From JASGDC01 sp047606545 (GTDB lineage: Bacteria; Actinomycetota; Actinomycetes; Actinomycetales; Micrococcaceae): a stretch of 64,000 bases of DNA. The DNA lies in NCBI GenBank assembly GCA_047606545.1, contig JASGEI010000016.1, forward strand, positions 61,027 to 125,026, given 5' to 3'. Below are positions 26,279-34,421 of the stretch, piece after piece. A program made the position numbers and the translations under genes. How positions within the stretch are numbered: the first letter of the stretch is position 1; every line of letters starts with the position of its first letter. The notes under the pieces are model-generated. The model did not search any database. It was given only the letters and a program-made list of their open reading frames with translations, and had not been told where the DNA came from.

Positions 26279-26843
26279 TATCAGTATCTTCAGTAGTTAT
26301 AGTTTCTTTATCATCGACAATTTCAGTCTTTTTCGGCTTAACTACAATGTGCCGATTACGACCTTGTCCTTCAGACTCTGAAACTAAATCTGCTTCTGCA
26401 ATAATGTCGTGAATAAGTTTGCGTTCATAAGAACCCATTGCTTCAAGGTGGACATTTTTAGCTGTTTCATGAACCTTTTCGATAGCAGCGTGTGCAATTT
26501 TTTCTAAAACTTTAATGCGCTTTTTACGGCTATCATCAATATCCAATACTAGACGAGTTTTTTCACCAGTCTGGGCATGCACTGCTAACCGAGTTAATTC
26601 TTGAATAGCATCAAGAACTTGATTATTCTTACCAACTAAATTACGTAGTTGTTTAGAGTCACCTTCTTCATTGATAACTGAAACATAAGGGCGATCATTA
26701 CGCACTTCAATTTCAAGGTCACCATCAATATCAGCAATATCAAGTAGTTCTTCTATATAGTCAGCTGCTATATCGCCTTGTTTTTCAAGTTCTTCAACGG
26801 TAATAACAACTGATTCGGTGTCTTTTGTAGCTTCTTCACTCAT
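26214..26843 (-). CDS. khpB: RNA-binding protein KhpB (Jag), KH and R3H domains
   Basis: A 209-residue protein with a KH domain (about residues 60-110, containing LRNLVGKNNQVLDAIQ) and an R3H domain (LEAMGSYERKLIHDIIAEA), then an acidic tail. Jag/KhpB binds RNA and is linked to cell elongation and division. The long N-terminal Jag domain of firmicutes is absent, as in other actinobacteria. Start overlaps the stop of yidC by 4 bp. Confidence 0.92.
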   Translation of the reverse strand: MSEEATKDTESVVITVEELEKQGDIAADYIEELLDIADIDGDLEIEVRNDRPYVSVINEEGDSKQLRNLVGKNNQVLDAIQELTRLAVHAQTGEKTRLVLDIDDSRKKRIKVLEKIAHAAIEKVHETAKNVHLEAMGSYERKLIHDIIAEADLVSESEGQGRNRHIVVKPKKTEIVDDKETITTEDTDTKNVELEPQSSESEVTADPAE

Positions 26844-27937
26844 AGTTTTTTATTACCTTTCTTCTTTTTTCCACCTTGCTTACCTTTAGGCTGGGTACGT
26901 TGACCTTTAGGTTTTTGAGATTCCGTAACATTAGCTTTCTGCGTATTTACAGTAGGTAAGTTAGGCTTACCACCCTTTTTCTTTGCCCGTTGTTTACCAG
27001 TAGGCTGTACTCGTTGACCTTTAGGTTCTAATAGCTCAGGGTTTTTGGCAGCCTCAGCTTTTTTAGAACCAGGCTTAGGAGGAATTGGCTTACCTTTAGC
27101 CTTTAAGCGGGCATGATATTCTTTTTCAGCTTGAGAACCTGGAGTAGGGTTATTACGAATTACATAATATTGCTGTCCCATAGTCCAGATGTTGTTAATC
27201 ATCCAGTAAATCAAGATACCAATTGGGAAGTTAAAACCACCAATTGCGAACATCAAAGGGAATAAATACAACATCATCTTCTGCTGCTGCATAAATGGAC
27301 CTTGTAGTGCAGCTTCAGACATATTCTTAAACATCAATTGTTTCTGTGTTAAGAACTGAGTAGCAGACATAATAACAATCATTACTACGGCTAAAATCTT
27401 AACTGCCAAAGCACCATTGCCAGAAGCTGTCATGAACGTAGAAGAGAATGGTGCACCAAAAATAGTTGCTGCTTTAAATTGCTCTACTAAAGTATGGTTT
27501 AGTGGTCCAATAGTTTGATCTTGTTGAATTCCAATTAATGTATGATACAGCGCAATGAAGAATGGCATTTGAATCAACAATGGCATACAGCTTGCAAATG
27601 GTGTTGTACCATGCCGTTTAAAAAGTTCTTGCTGTTCTTGAGCCATTGCTTGACGACTTTGCATATCGGTTTTACCCTTATATTTCTTTTGCAAAGCCAT
27701 TAATTCTGGTTGCACAACTGCCATTTGGCGTTGTGCTTTAATCTGTTTGAAAAGTACCGGAATCAACAATGTACGCAAAGCAATAACCAAGCCGGCAATT
27801 GATAACACCCAAGTAATACCTGATGCTGGATTCATACCAATTACAGTAAAAATTTTGTGAAATGCTACCAATAAAAAGGCAACAAACCACTTAAATGGCC
27901 ATAGTATTAGACCAAAAAAATTAAAAATTGCTTGCAT
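26840..27937 (-). CDS. yidC: Membrane protein insertase YidC
   Basis: A 365-residue Oxa1/YidC insertase. Five membrane segments are visible, with the amphipathic pore residues in the RQMAVVQPELMALQKKYKG to MPFFIALYHTL region. The C-terminus is a long basic, Gly/Lys-rich tail (about residues 285-365) with repeats of KGQRTQPKGKQ, typical of actinobacterial YidC, which interacts with the ribosome. Operon with yidD upstream and khpB downstream. Confidence 0.95.
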   Translation of the reverse strand: MQAIFNFFGLILWPFKWFVAFLLVAFHKIFTVIGMNPASGITWVLSIAGLVIALRTLLIPVLFKQIKAQRQMAVVQPELMALQKKYKGKTDMQSRQAMAQEQQELFKRHGTTPFASCMPLLIQMPFFIALYHTLIGIQQDQTIGPLNHTLVEQFKAATIFGAPFSSTFMTASGNGALAVKILAVVMIVIMSATQFLTQKQLMFKNMSEAALQGPFMQQQKMMLYLFPLMFAIGGFNFPIGILIYWMINNIWTMGQQYYVIRNNPTPGSQAEKEYHARLKAKGKPIPPKPGSKKAEAAKNPELLEPKGQRVQPTGKQRAKKKGGKPNLPTVNTQKANVTESQKPKGQRTQPKGKQGGKKKKGNKKL

Positions 27938-28267
27938 CTATTCCTCTATCAATGGATGGTTTAGTTCTAGTATGCCTGTTTTAGGGTTACAAAGCGAATA
28001 TATCGGTCCTACAGTTTCTTTTCCATCCTTACGCAGTGGGACATGATCAATTCCTTGTCCACTCCAAGGATTACAACTAAGTACTCGTTTTGTAGCTATG
28101 TAACTTCCTTTAACAGCACCATGAACAGTTATAGCTTCAGTAGCATAAGCTGAACAACTTGGATAGTACCGACAAACATCACCATATAATGGCGAAATAA
28201 ATTTCCGATACAAATTCATAAATGTTACCAAAACCGAACGGGGAAAAGCTTTAAGATACTTTAACAT
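27938..28267 (-). CDS. yidD: Membrane protein insertion efficiency factor YidD
   Basis: A 109-residue YidD with the family signature RKFISPLYGDVCRYYPSCS and its paired cysteines, followed by YATEAITVHG and CNPWSGQGID. It assists YidC-dependent insertion. Start overlaps the 3' end of rnpA by 17 bp, and yidC follows at once. Confidence 0.96.
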   Translation of the reverse strand: MLKYLKAFPRSVLVTFMNLYRKFISPLYGDVCRYYPSCSAYATEAITVHGAVKGSYIATKRVLSCNPWSGQGIDHVPLRKDGKETVGPIYSLCNPKTGILELNHPLIEE

Positions 28268-28577
28268 CGTTCACTGCTTTCAAAAATTGCACTTCTAATT
28301 CATGGTAATTAAATTTCTTAGCCTTAGGACGTGCCCGCACTACTAGTTTGATATCGTCCTTAAAATAATTTCTAGCAATAGCACGAAATTTTCTTTTAAC
28401 TCTATTTCTTTGTACGGCATTGCCTACCATTTTGGAAACAATAAACCCTGCGGCAAATTCACTATTCTCTTCTTGGAGAATATAAATTATGGCGCCAGGT
28501 GTAATAACCTTGACGCCACGCTTGATGACTTTTTTAAAGTCTTCAGCTGTTCTAATTCTATTAGGTGCTGGAAGCAA
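28251..28577 (-). CDS. rnpA: Ribonuclease P protein component
   Basis: A 108-residue basic protein with the RnpA signature near residues 50-65 (VGNAVQRNRVKRKFRAIAR). It activates the RNase P RNA for tRNA 5' processing. Between rpmH and yidD in the classic origin-proximal operon. Confidence 0.95.
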   Translation of the reverse strand: MLPAPNRIRTAEDFKKVIKRGVKVITPGAIIYILQEENSEFAAGFIVSKMVGNAVQRNRVKRKFRAIARNYFKDDIKLVVRARPKAKKFNYHELEVQFLKAVNDVKVS

Positions 28578-28593
28578 TCCAACGTCCTAAAAC

Positions 28594-28731
28594 TTAAGCT
28601 GATACTTTTGCACGGCCTTTACGACGACGTGCAGATAGTGTTGCACGACCAGCACGTGTGCGCATACGAAGACGGAAACCGTGTTTACGAGCACGACGGC
28701 GGTTGTTAGGTTGGAAAGTTCTTTTACTCAC
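28594..28731 (-). CDS. rpmH: 50S ribosomal protein L34
   Basis: A 45-residue, highly basic L34. On the minus strand it reads from a GTG at 28731 to a TAA at 28594-28596, starting MSKRTFQPNNRRRARKHGF and continuing RLRMRTRAGRATLSARRRKG. It is divergent from dnaA across about 124 bp. Missed by length cut-offs but unmistakable. Confidence 0.97.
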   Translation of the reverse strand: MSKRTFQPNNRRRARKHGFRLRMRTRAGRATLSARRRKGRAKVSA

Positions 28732-28842
28732 GAAAGTTCTCCATAATTTCTAATCGACATAACTTATTAATAAAGTTACGTTAAAACTAATAATTTGGTC
28801 AAGGTCAAAATATATTTTACCACTTCTTTAGTATATATACCT

Positions 28843-28848
28843 TATAAT
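28843..28848 (+). promoter_or_regulatory. -10 element of dnaA, likely leaderless transcript
   Basis: TATAAT lies 7 nt before the dnaA ATG, so transcription should start at or next to the start codon. No ribosome site is present. Confidence 0.6.
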
Positions 28849-28855
28849 TTAAGTC

Positions 28856-30253
28856 ATGAGCGCAAATCCCAACAAACTAGAAGAACAATGGCAGAAGTTT
28901 AAGCTAGAAATTAGCACAACAAAAGACTTAGGCCAGCTTAAACTAGCAAACCTTAAATTGCTAGAACCTAAGGGTGTTATGGGTGATTTGCTAATTATTT
29001 CAGCACCAAGTGAAGCTACTAGAAAAACTGTTCAAGAACCAAAAGTTTATGATGCTATGAAAGTTGCTGTTCATAAAGTTTTTGGACCAGTAACTCCACA
29101 AATTATTGTGGAAGAACCTGTAGAAGAGGAATTAACTGAAACTGATGATGGTCAGTTATTTGACTTAACCCCAGAAAAAGCCACCGTCAAGAAAAAAGAT
29201 ATCAAAAATCTTCAAGCTGTCGGACAACTTAATCCGCGTTATACTTTTGAAAATTTTATCTTTGGTTCAAGTAACCGATTTGCATATTCGGCAGCAACTG
29301 CAGTAGCAGATGCCCCAGCAAAAGCTTATAATCCGTTATTTATATATGGTAGATCTGGGTTAGGAAAAACCCATTTATTACATGCTATTGGACACTATGC
29401 ACTTGAACACTATGCAGATCAAGATATTAAAGTACTCTATGTAAATTCTGAAAAGTACACTAATGACTTTATTAACTCAATTAGTAGTGAAAAGGCTAAA
29501 AAAGAATTTAAAAAAACCTATCGTAATTTAGACTTCTTACTTATTGATGACATCCAATTTTTAGCTAAGAAAAATACTACCCAAGAAGAATTCTTCCACA
29601 CTTTCAACACTTTATTAGAGGGGTCCAAACAAGTAGTTATTACTTCAGATGTTCCACCAAAAGATTTACACTCTTTTGAAGAACGTTTACGCTCTCGCTT
29701 TGAACAGGGTCTAATGGTAGATGTTATTCCACCAAGTTTAGAAACTCGAATAGCAATTTTACGCCATAAAAATAGATTAGAAAATCTTAATGTACCAGAT
29801 GATATTATCGAACTAATTGCTTCTAAAGTATCTACTAATATTAGGGAATTAGAAGGATCTTTAATTACAGTTTCGGCTTATGCCAGCCTCAACGACGTAC
29901 CTATAACTAAATCTCTTACTGAGACTGCATTGAAACAAGTCGTTTCAGACAGTACAGATATCATGATTTCACTAGATAAAATTATTCGTGAAACTGCCGA
30001 ATATTTTGATTTAACTGCAGAAGAGTTACGTGGTAAGTCAAGAGTGCGTTCAATTGCTTTTCCACGACAAATTGCCATGTACTTATGTAGAGAACTCAGC
30101 TCAGATATGACACTAGGAGATATTGGCAAAGAGTTTGGTGGTAAAGATCACACTACAGTGATGCATGCAGTTAAAAGAGTATCTAGTTTCATGAAAACTG
30201 ATAAAAAAATCTACGACCAAATTACAGAAATTACCGCTAGAATTCAGGAATAA
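28856..30253 (+). CDS. dnaA: Chromosomal replication initiator DnaA
   Basis: A 465-residue DnaA. Domain I/II is short (to about residue 115). Domain III has the Walker A motif GRSGLGKT at 165-172, the Walker B LLIDDIQFLA and the arginine-finger region LRSRFEQGL. Domain IV ends with the DNA-binding signature KEFGGKDHTTVMHAVKRV. It binds the TTATCCACA boxes directly downstream, as well as the clusters near dnaB and the fem genes. Probably translated from a leaderless mRNA. Confidence 0.98.
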   Translation: MSANPNKLEEQWQKFKLEISTTKDLGQLKLANLKLLEPKGVMGDLLIISAPSEATRKTVQEPKVYDAMKVAVHKVFGPVTPQIIVEEPVEEELTETDDGQLFDLTPEKATVKKKDIKNLQAVGQLNPRYTFENFIFGSSNRFAYSAATAVADAPAKAYNPLFIYGRSGLGKTHLLHAIGHYALEHYADQDIKVLYVNSEKYTNDFINSISSEKAKKEFKKTYRNLDFLLIDDIQFLAKKNTTQEEFFHTFNTLLEGSKQVVITSDVPPKDLHSFEERLRSRFEQGLMVDVIPPSLETRIAILRHKNRLENLNVPDDIIELIASKVSTNIRELEGSLITVSAYASLNDVPITKSLTETALKQVVSDSTDIMISLDKIIRETAEYFDLTAEELRGKSRVRSIAFPRQIAMYLCRELSSDMTLGDIGKEFGGKDHTTVMHAVKRVSSFMKTDKKIYDQITEITARIQE

Positions 30254-30260
30254 TATCGTG

Positions 30261-30448
30261 TTATCCACTAAATGTGGAAAAACTATGTGGATAACGATGA
30301 AAAATTGTGGATAACATTAATTTCTTGTGGATAATAATAATTTTCAAAATTTTATCCACATTTTATCCACATAGTTATTAAGAACTTATTCACGTAATTA
30401 CATTGATGTAAGACCTCGAAATAATACATATCAACAAAGTTATCCACA
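30261..30448. other. oriC: DnaA-box cluster between dnaA and dnaN
   Basis: Six perfect TTATCCACA boxes (minus strand at 30286, 30306, 30326; plus strand at 30352, 30363, 30440) and a near box at 30261. The AT-rich stretch TAATAATAAT after the 30326 box is a plausible unwinding region. The inverted repeat TTACATTGATGTAA is at 30398-30411. The 320-bp interval contains no gene. Position and composition make this the chromosomal origin. Confidence 0.95.
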
Positions 30449-30579
30449 TTTCCACTTAAGCTACTACTATTTCTACTAATAAGAACTTTATTTTAAAGAG
30501 TAGGATACTAGGCACTTTTATCTGCTCTGACTGGTAAACTAATCATAAAAGACTTATAAATTCAAGAAAAGGCATGCGT

Positions 30580-31701
30580 ATGAAATTCAAAGTTGATCGT
30601 GATCTACTCTCTGAAGCAGTTTCATGGACAGCTCGTTCTCTAGCACAACGTCCGCCCTTGCCAATTTTGGCTGGAGTGTTGATTACTGCAGATGATAACT
30701 CCATTTCATTAAGTGGTTTTGATTATGAAACTTCGGCACGCATCACTATTAATGCTGATGTCAGTACTCAAGGTAAGATTCTAGTTTCTGGACGTTTATT
30801 AGCAGATATTGCCAGAAAACTTCCAGCAGCTCCTGTAGAAATTGAGCAAAATGGTAATAAAGTAGAATTACACTGTGGAGTTTCCAGTTTCACATTAGCT
30901 GCAATGCCAGTTGAAGAATACCCTAATCTCCCAGTATTCCCAGAAAGTACTGGTCAGGTTAAATCTGAAGAGTTTTCCCAAGCAGTTTCTCAAGTAGTTA
31001 TTGCAGCTAGCCGAGAAGACTCGTTACCAATTTTGACTGGCATTTTGATGGAAATCGAAAATGATAAAATTACATTGCTTGCAACAGACCGTTACCGTTT
31101 GGCAATGCGTACTTTGTACTGGAACCCGGAAACTAATTTTGAAGGTAGTGTACTAATTAAAGCTAAAACTTTGCATGAAGTAGCTAAAAGTATGGCTACA
31201 GGTGGTGCTATTGATATTGCTATTGATACGTCTGGAGCTGCTAATGCCATTATTGGTTTTAAAAAAGATGGTAAAAAGATAACTTCTTTATTAGTTGATG
31301 GAAAATATCCACCAGTACGTTCATTATTCCCTAAAGAAACACCAACGCATGCAGTTGTTAGTACTCAAGAACTATCAGAAGCTGCAGCTCGTGTTTCCTT
31401 AGTAGCAGAAAAAAATACTCCAATTCATTTAGACTTCACTACTGGAAAATTAACTTTGAGTGCAGGTACTGGTGAAGAAGCTCAAGCTTCAGAAACTATC
31501 GAGGCACATTTAGTCGGTGAAGATATTAAGGTCGCTTATAATCATCAGTATCTTGTAGAAAGTCTAAATGTTTTTGATACTCAATTTGTCCGACTATCAT
31601 TTACGACTGCACAAAAAGCATCTGTAATTTCTGGACAAAAGCATATCGATGGTGAAGAAGCAGCAGAATATCGTTATTTAGTAATGCCTGTACGAGTATA
31701 A
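30580..31701 (+). CDS. dnaN: DNA polymerase III beta sliding clamp
   Basis: A 373-residue clamp with three beta-clamp repeats. The N-terminus (MKFKVDRDLLSEAVSWTARSL) and RPPLPILAGVLI are the actinobacterial signature. The C-terminus ends YRYLVMPVRV. The ATG at 30580 is preferred because the AAAAGG site is 7 nt upstream; the ATG two codons earlier is too close. It tethers the replicative polymerase to DNA. Confidence 0.97.
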   Translation: MKFKVDRDLLSEAVSWTARSLAQRPPLPILAGVLITADDNSISLSGFDYETSARITINADVSTQGKILVSGRLLADIARKLPAAPVEIEQNGNKVELHCGVSSFTLAAMPVEEYPNLPVFPESTGQVKSEEFSQAVSQVVIAASREDSLPILTGILMEIENDKITLLATDRYRLAMRTLYWNPETNFEGSVLIKAKTLHEVAKSMATGGAIDIAIDTSGAANAIIGFKKDGKKITSLLVDGKYPPVRSLFPKETPTHAVVSTQELSEAAARVSLVAEKNTPIHLDFTTGKLTLSAGTGEEAQASETIEAHLVGEDIKVAYNHQYLVESLNVFDTQFVRLSFTTAQKASVISGQKHIDGEEAAEYRYLVMPVRV

Positions 31702-31741
31702 GAATTTAAAATTTAATAAAATTAATGAGAGGAAAATAATT

Positions 31742-32635
31742 ATGCATATTGGACTTGTAGGTCTAGGTAAAATGGGCGGTAACATGCGTGATCGCCTACG
31801 TAGCAATGGAATTGAAGTTACTGGTTACGATCAGAATCCAGAAGTTTCAGATGTTAAATCTCTTGATGAACTAGTTGAAAAAGTTCGTGAAGATAATGCA
31901 ATCGTTTGGGTAATGGTTCCAGCAGGGAAGATTACTGATAGTGTAATCACTGAACTTGCATCTTCTATGAAAAAAGGCGATATCATTATCGATGGTGGTA
32001 ACTCACGTTTTACTGAAGATATTCGTCACGCAGAATTGCTTGAAAAAGAGGGTATCCACTTCTTAGACTGTGGTGTTTCTGGTGGTGTCTGGGGTAAGAC
32101 AGAAGGTTATGGTCTAATGTGTGGCGGTAACGACGAAGATGTTGAAACTGTAATGCCAGTATTTGATGCATTACGCCCTGAAGGACCACGTGAAGAAGGT
32201 TTCGTACATGTAGGTGATATTGGTGCTGGACACTATGCAAAGATGGTACACAATGGCATCGAGTATGGTTTGATGCAGTCTTATGCAGAAGGCTACGAAC
32301 TACTTGCGAAGAAAGACATTATTAAAGATGTACACGGTACTTTCCGTGCCTGGCAACGTGGTACAGTAGTTCGCTCTTGGTTACTTGATCTATTGGTTAA
32401 AGCTCTTGAAGAAGATCCTGATCTAGCTGAGATAGAAGGATATGCAGAAGATTCTGGTGAAGGTCGTTGGACTGTTGAAGAATCTATCGCAGAAGCAGTG
32501 CCAATGCCAGCAATTACTGCTAGCTTGTTTGCTCGCTTTGCTTCCCGTCAAGATGACTCACCGGCAATGAAAGCTGTTGCTGCATTGCGTAACCAATTCG
32601 GTGGTCACGAAGTTAAGAAGAACGACAAAAAGTAA
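31742..32635 (+). CDS. gnd: 6-phosphogluconate dehydrogenase (decarboxylating), GntZ-type
   Basis: A 297-residue short-form 6PGDH. The NAD(P)-binding motif GLGKMGGNMRDRL is at the N-terminus, the catalytic loop DGGNSRF near residue 83, CGVSGGVWG near residue 115, and KMVHNGIEYGLMQ carries the catalytic lysine. It makes ribulose 5-phosphate from 6-phosphogluconate. The gnd gene between dnaN and recF is a hallmark of actinobacterial origins. RBS AGAGGAAA. Confidence 0.95.
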   Translation: MHIGLVGLGKMGGNMRDRLRSNGIEVTGYDQNPEVSDVKSLDELVEKVREDNAIVWVMVPAGKITDSVITELASSMKKGDIIIDGGNSRFTEDIRHAELLEKEGIHFLDCGVSGGVWGKTEGYGLMCGGNDEDVETVMPVFDALRPEGPREEGFVHVGDIGAGHYAKMVHNGIEYGLMQSYAEGYELLAKKDIIKDVHGTFRAWQRGTVVRSWLLDLLVKALEEDPDLAEIEGYAEDSGEGRWTVEESIAEAVPMPAITASLFARFASRQDDSPAMKAVAALRNQFGGHEVKKNDKK

Positions 32636-32640
32636 CAACT

Positions 32641-33786
32641 TTGCAGGTTGAACATCTGAGCTTGTATCAATTCCGCAATTATGAAACTGCAGAATTGGAT
32701 CTAGCTAAAGGGATTAACGTCCTAACTGGTTTTAATGGGATGGGTAAGACTAACCTAGTGGAGGCACTAGGTTATCTTGCCCATCTTTCATCTCATCGAG
32801 TAGCAAAAGATAAGATTTTAATCCGAGCTACTTCAGCTGAAATTTTTGAGCAAACTGTGATTAGGGCACGCATAAAACGGGCTAATAAAACAGCACTAGT
32901 TGAGTTAGAAATCAATGCTCATAAAGCTAATAGAGCGCGCATTAATCGTGGTTCTTTTACTCGTGCCAAGGAAATTTTGGGCATGGTTGCTACCGTGCTT
33001 TTTGCACCAGAGGATTTAAGTTTAGTTAAAGGTGATCCAGCTACTCGCCGTCGTTTTATTGATGAAATGTTGGTAGCGATTGCCCCACGTTTTGCTGGAG
33101 TGCGTCAAGATTATGAAAAAGCATTGAAACAACGTAATGCACTGATTAAACAAGCGAAAAAAGCAAGAGCTGAAGGCATGAGTATTAACCAGACTTCTTT
33201 TGAAATTTGGAATGAACAAGCAGCTAAAGCTGGTGCGGTTTTATTATCGGCAAGATTGCAAATGCTCAAACGATTAGAACCTTATGTAGAAAGCGCTTAC
33301 GCAGCTTTTACTGATCAACGTAAAGATGTAAAACTTAAATATTCCACTTCCCTTGAAGATGTACATGCTGATATGGAAATTGCTGGACTCAAAGAAATTA
33401 TTATGGAACGCATGCGTTATCGATTTCCTGTAGAAATTGAGCGTGGAATTTCAATTGTAGGACCACATCGTGACGATTTAGATATTATCTTAGGCGGATT
33501 GCCGGCAAAAGGATACGCATCGCATGGCGAATCCTGGTCAGTGGCATTGGCATTAAAATTAGCTTGTTACATGCTATTGCGCGATACTAGTGATACTGGT
33601 GGGGAACCAATTCTAATTTTGGATGATGTTTTTGCCGAGCTAGATCAAGTTCGCCGTGAAAAATTAGCAAACTATATTAAAGATGCTGAGCAAGTAATTA
33701 TTACTGCTGCAGTGGTAGAAGATATTCCAGAAGTATTAGCAGGAAAACAAACTAAAATTCAATATGGAGAGATTATAAATGAGTAG
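32641..33786 (+). CDS. recF: DNA replication and repair protein RecF
   Basis: A 381-residue RecF, an SMC-like ATPase for gap repair. TTG start directly after gnd. Walker A GFNGMGKTNLVEALG near residue 30, signature LSLVKGDPATRRRFIDEM in the middle, and Walker B ILILDDVFAELD near residue 320. The family signature GPHRDDLDI is also present. Its 3' end overlaps dciA by 8 bp. Confidence 0.96.
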   Translation: MQVEHLSLYQFRNYETAELDLAKGINVLTGFNGMGKTNLVEALGYLAHLSSHRVAKDKILIRATSAEIFEQTVIRARIKRANKTALVELEINAHKANRARINRGSFTRAKEILGMVATVLFAPEDLSLVKGDPATRRRFIDEMLVAIAPRFAGVRQDYEKALKQRNALIKQAKKARAEGMSINQTSFEIWNEQAAKAGAVLLSARLQMLKRLEPYVESAYAAFTDQRKDVKLKYSTSLEDVHADMEIAGLKEIIMERMRYRFPVEIERGISIVGPHRDDLDIILGGLPAKGYASHGESWSVALALKLACYMLLRDTSDTGGEPILILDDVFAELDQVRREKLANYIKDAEQVIITAAVVEDIPEVLAGKQTKIQYGEIINE

Positions 33787-34258
33787 TGATAATCTTGATG
33801 CTCGTTTCGTGCTCTTTAACCGAATTAAAAACTCTACAAAACGACGCGGTATTAAAAAAACTGCACCTAAAAACTATTACTATCAACTGCCACCTATTAC
33901 TTCGAGAGATCCACAAGAAATTGGAAGTTTAGTAGAAAATATCATAGCTGACCGTGGTTGGAAAGAAAGTGTTGACATTGGCAATGTCTTTGAAAACTGG
34001 GAAAATTTCGTTGGACAAACTAACGCTAAATTTACTAGAGTTCAAAGTTTTACGGCAGGAGTATTAATAGTTAAATGTGACTCTACAGCTCGAGCTACTC
34101 AATTAAGACTGATGCAATATGACTTTATCTCTAAAATCAATCAACGACTGGGAAGAGAATTAGTAAAAACTATTAAATTTATTGGTCCTAATGCTCCAAG
34201 TTGGCGTAAAGGTATCCGACACGTAAGTGGACGTGGTCCACGAGATACTTATGGGTAA
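33779..34258 (+). CDS. DciA/DUF721 family protein
   Basis: A 159-residue protein of the DUF721 family (DciA-like helicase operator). Core segment VENWENFVG-type (here VFENWENFVGQTNAKFT) and the C-terminal WRKGIRHVSGRGPRDTYG typical of actinobacterial members. It likely helps load DnaB at the origin; there is no dnaC homologue in view. Between recF and gyrB as usual. Confidence 0.9.
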   Translation: MSSDNLDARFVLFNRIKNSTKRRGIKKTAPKNYYYQLPPITSRDPQEIGSLVENIIADRGWKESVDIGNVFENWENFVGQTNAKFTRVQSFTAGVLIVKCDSTARATQLRLMQYDFISKINQRLGRELVKTIKFIGPNAPSWRKGIRHVSGRGPRDTYG

Positions 34259-34421
34259 CTTTTAAAGAATTATCTTTGATTTTTTTATTTACTTTTTCAT
34301 TATGAAAACTTTAAGTTTTTCCTAGTAATTTTGGCGTTTTCTTATTACTGATAAGCATTAAAGATACCGTCAAATAAGGTAAAATTGATACAGATTGTCT
34401 TTTATTCAAGGAGCCTAAAAA

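Noticed and set aside
29984..29996. TTCGTGAAAC in dnaA resembles a parS half-site.
   Set aside because: Only one half matches; the left half-site is absent.
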